The notes below the pieces were generated by a model. It had not been told where the DNA came from, did not search any database, and saw only the letters and a list, made by a program, of their open reading frames with translations. A stretch of DNA of 6,928 nt from contig JAHYJF010000192.1 of NCBI GenBank assembly GCA_019428955.1, positions 1-6,928 of the forward strand, read 5' to 3'. The position numbers were made by a program, and so were the translations under genes. Source of the stretch: Burkholderiaceae bacterium (lineage in GTDB: Bacteria > Pseudomonadota > Gammaproteobacteria > Burkholderiales > Burkholderiaceae_E). This document shows, piece after piece, positions 6,517-6,928 of this stretch (positions are counted from its first letter, which is position 1; the number at the start of each line of letters is the position of its first letter).

Positions 6517-6928
6517 CTAGTGAGCTGCCGCGGCGCGGTCAATCCGCAGCCGCGGGTCGACCGCGAAGTAGAGCAGGTCGACGGCGAGATTGATGACTAC
6601 GAAGATGAGCGCGATCATGCACAGGTAGGCTGCCATGATCGGGATGTCGGCGCTCTGCACCGCCTGGATGAAGAGCAAGCCCATCCCCGGCCACTGGAAC
6701 ACCGTCTCGGTGATGATCGCAAAGGCGATGATCGAACCTAGTTGCAGGCCGGTGATGGTGATTACCGGCACCAGGGTGTTCTTGAGCGCGTGGCCGAAAT
6801 GAACGGCGTGGTTGCTCAGTCCGCGGGCGCGGGCGAACTTGATGTAGTCGGTGCGCAGGACCTCGAGCATTTCCGCGCGCACCAACCGCAGGATCAGCGT
6901 CAGCTGGAACAGGCACAAGGTGATCGAC
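6517..6928 (-). CDS. dppB: Peptide ABC transporter permease, DppB/OppB type, 5' end cut off by window
   Basis: This is the C-terminal part, about 136 residues, of the first inner-membrane permease subunit. The frame stays open to the right edge of the window and stops with TAG at 6517-6519. The family pattern is clear: RAEMLEVLRTDYIKFARARGL, where the EAA loop continues through HALKNTLVP. A hydrophobic segment with TGLQLGSIIAFAIITETVFQWPGMG-type sequence follows, then a last membrane helix ending in the DPRLR motif that closes DppB-type permeases. The apparent TTG start at 6918 is internal, because the frame continues upstream of it and the family is about 300 residues or more. It would pair with the DppC-type permease. 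The gene order dppB, hydrolase, binding protein, dppC, dppD, dppF departs from the common dppABCDF order. The tail RIDRAAAAH is not conserved. Confidence 0.93.
   Translation of the reverse strand, partial: SITLCLFQLTLILRLVRAEMLEVLRTDYIKFARARGLSNHAVHFGHALKNTLVPVITITGLQLGSIIAFAIITETVFQWPGMGLLFIQAVQSADIPIMAAYLCMIALIFVVINLAVDLLYFAVDPRLRIDRAAAAH

Noticed and set aside
6465..6542. A TTG start for the amidohydrolase at 6542, overlapping dppB
   Set aside because: The added 26 residues are Pro/Thr-rich and unlike M20D N-termini. The ATG at 6464 gives a usual family length.
1..6928. Mobile element, CRISPR array, prophage, tRNA or toxin-antitoxin content
   Set aside because: No terminal inverted repeats, transposase motifs, regular spacer-repeat pattern or RNA gene was seen. 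There is no gene-free stretch longer than 52 nt.

Overview
The window is GC-rich, almost fully coding chromosomal DNA, probably from a proteobacterium and perhaps from the Burkholderiales. That placement is an inference from base composition, the Sec signal peptide on a periplasmic binding protein, and the general look of the LD-carboxypeptidase and binding protein. No mobile element, CRISPR array, tRNA or rRNA is visible.

Layout. Positions 1-626 (+) hold the C-terminal part of an LD-carboxypeptidase (LdcA, family S66) whose start lies upstream of the window. The rest is one minus-strand operon, transcribed from right to left. It begins with the C-terminal part of a DppB-type permease (6928-6517), then an M20D amidohydrolase (6464-5229), a family-5 periplasmic binding protein (5176-3599), a DppC-type permease (3572-2616), a DppD-type ATPase (2619-1630) and a DppF-type ATPase (1633-578). 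The last three genes are joined by 4-base ATGA stop/start overlaps. The hydrolase is set between the first permease gene and the binding-protein gene, with a 52-nt spacer on each side. The LdcA and DppF genes converge and overlap tail to tail by 49 bp.

How the genes work together. The binding protein would capture a peptide or peptide-like ligand in the periplasm. DppB and DppC form the membrane channel, and the DppD/DppF pair powers import. The cytoplasmic M20D enzyme probably hydrolyses an amide bond in the imported compound. LdcA trims murein peptides, so salvage of cell-wall peptides is a reasonable but unproven hypothesis for the neighbourhood.

Points of note. A 13-bp hairpin with a 3-nt loop (651-679) lies 24 nt past the ldcA stop, inside the dppF coding sequence. 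It pairs fully only in plus-strand RNA, which suggests an ldcA terminator or 3'-end element embedded in the opposing gene. The binding protein has a strong Shine-Dalgarno that moves its start two codons downstream of the longest reading frame. By eye it also lacks the Asp that holds the peptide N-terminus in E. coli DppA. Overall this is a recognisable peptide-uptake locus with unusual details. I see no convincing evidence of an undescribed system.
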